Positions 63,836 to 64,000 of a stretch of 64,000 bases of DNA are shown piece by piece. Where the stretch lies: contig JABJJO010000089.1 of NCBI GenBank assembly GCA_018660825.1, positions 1-64,000 of the forward strand, written 5' to 3'. The notes under the pieces are model-generated. The model saw only the letters and a list, made by a program, of their open reading frames with translations. It was not told the origin of the DNA and searched no databases. This DNA is from Planctomycetaceae bacterium. Its GTDB lineage: Bacteria; Planctomycetota; Planctomycetia; Pirellulales; Pirellulaceae. A program made the position numbers and the translations under genes. The stretch's first letter is position 1; each line of letters starts with the position of its first letter.

Positions 63836-64000
63836 CTACTTGATCCACAGTCGTGAATCCTGTGTGACACAGGCGGTCCGTCCAGTTGGCAGAGCAATCT
63901 TTGCGAGATAACCAGCATCTGTTTGCTCAATAACCACACCGGCAGCTTTAGCAGAACCAATTCCGAGTTGCTCTAGCGTCGTCCACCACTCACCCGTTTT
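63836..64000 (-). CDS. 3' end of an unidentified gene, runs off right edge
   Basis: Translating the minus strand from the window edge gives 54 codons to a TAG at 63836-63838: EWWTTLEQLGIGSAKAAGVV near the start and TGRTACVTQDSRLWIK at the end. I do not recognise the family. The reading frame has no interruption and codon use like the neighbours, so it is probably a real C-terminus. The gap 63691-63835 holds nothing recognised. Confidence 0.55.
   Translation of the reverse strand, partial: KTGEWWTTLEQLGIGSAKAAGVVIEQTDAGYLAKIALPTGRTACVTQDSRLWIK

Noticed and set aside
1-64000. CRISPR array or toxin-antitoxin/defence locus
   Set aside because: No regularly spaced repeats, Cas genes or recognisable defence proteins; the only nuclease-like gene is the GIY-YIG protein.

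Overview
The window is a stretch of a planctomycete chromosome (phylum Planctomycetota, probably a Pirellulales-like, marine-type organism). The support is the gene content: six secreted sulfatases, two DUF1501 + DUF1549/DUF1553 (PSD1-type) pairs, a PVC-type cytochrome/dehydrogenase giant with cupredoxin and cytochrome c domains, Tat-exported Gfo/Idh/MocA oxidoreductases, SHD1 and bacterial SH3 secreted proteins, a secreted LRR lipoprotein, and an MFS-PlsC-acyl-ligase fusion. Base composition is moderate (mostly around 45-50% GC in the lines I counted by hand). No rRNA, CRISPR array or complete insertion sequence was seen.

Layout. 1-569: 5' part of a DUF1549-type gene running off the left edge. 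969-13491: housekeeping block with rpsD, lpd, two secreted planctomycete proteins, leuS, map and a 1293-residue lysophospholipid transporter/acyltransferase/acyl-ACP synthetase fusion. 13687-18923: small membrane protein, LRR lipoprotein, exported Gfo/Idh/MocA protein, then a RidA - trhO - PhyH run. 18944-30303: three sulfatases with accessory genes, including a sulfatase overlapping a methyltransferase that carries an export signal, and the PVC-type cytochrome giant followed by a sulfatase. 30313-34217: Cys-rich exported protein, AlkD-like protein, and a NapH-NapG-like polyferredoxin fusion. 34363-40606: a CusCBA-like heavy-metal RND efflux operon.

40742-49070 is the most interesting region. 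A tRNA-Asn gene with a perfect terminator is followed by an 88-residue GIY-YIG nuclease gene and then by a partial duplicate of the same tRNA (24 exact nucleotides of its 3' half plus the anticodon-region GTTAACCG) carrying a 15-nt hairpin insertion. Beyond it lie three sulfatase genes, a coiled-coil/LamG-like protein and a decayed DDE-transposase fragment. This looks like a tRNA-targeting mini-element next to an acquired sulfatase island.

49075-61509: an SHD1 module and a GH43-like beta-propeller in one reading frame separated by a single TAA, another exported Gfo/Idh/MocA protein, and two tandem DUF1501-PSD1 pairs whose junctions are nearly identical while their interiors have diverged. 61550-64000: a divergent CorA-like membrane protein, an exported nitrilase-superfamily hydrolase, and the 3' end of an unidentified gene.

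Together the accessory genes point to degradation of sulfated polysaccharides in the periplasm or at the cell surface: sulfatases strip sulfate, Gfo/Idh/MocA proteins and the GH43-like protein may act on the sugars, and the cytochrome-bearing proteins couple oxidation to electron transport. These pathway links are inference; no sulfatase maturation enzyme (FGE or anSME) is present in the window.
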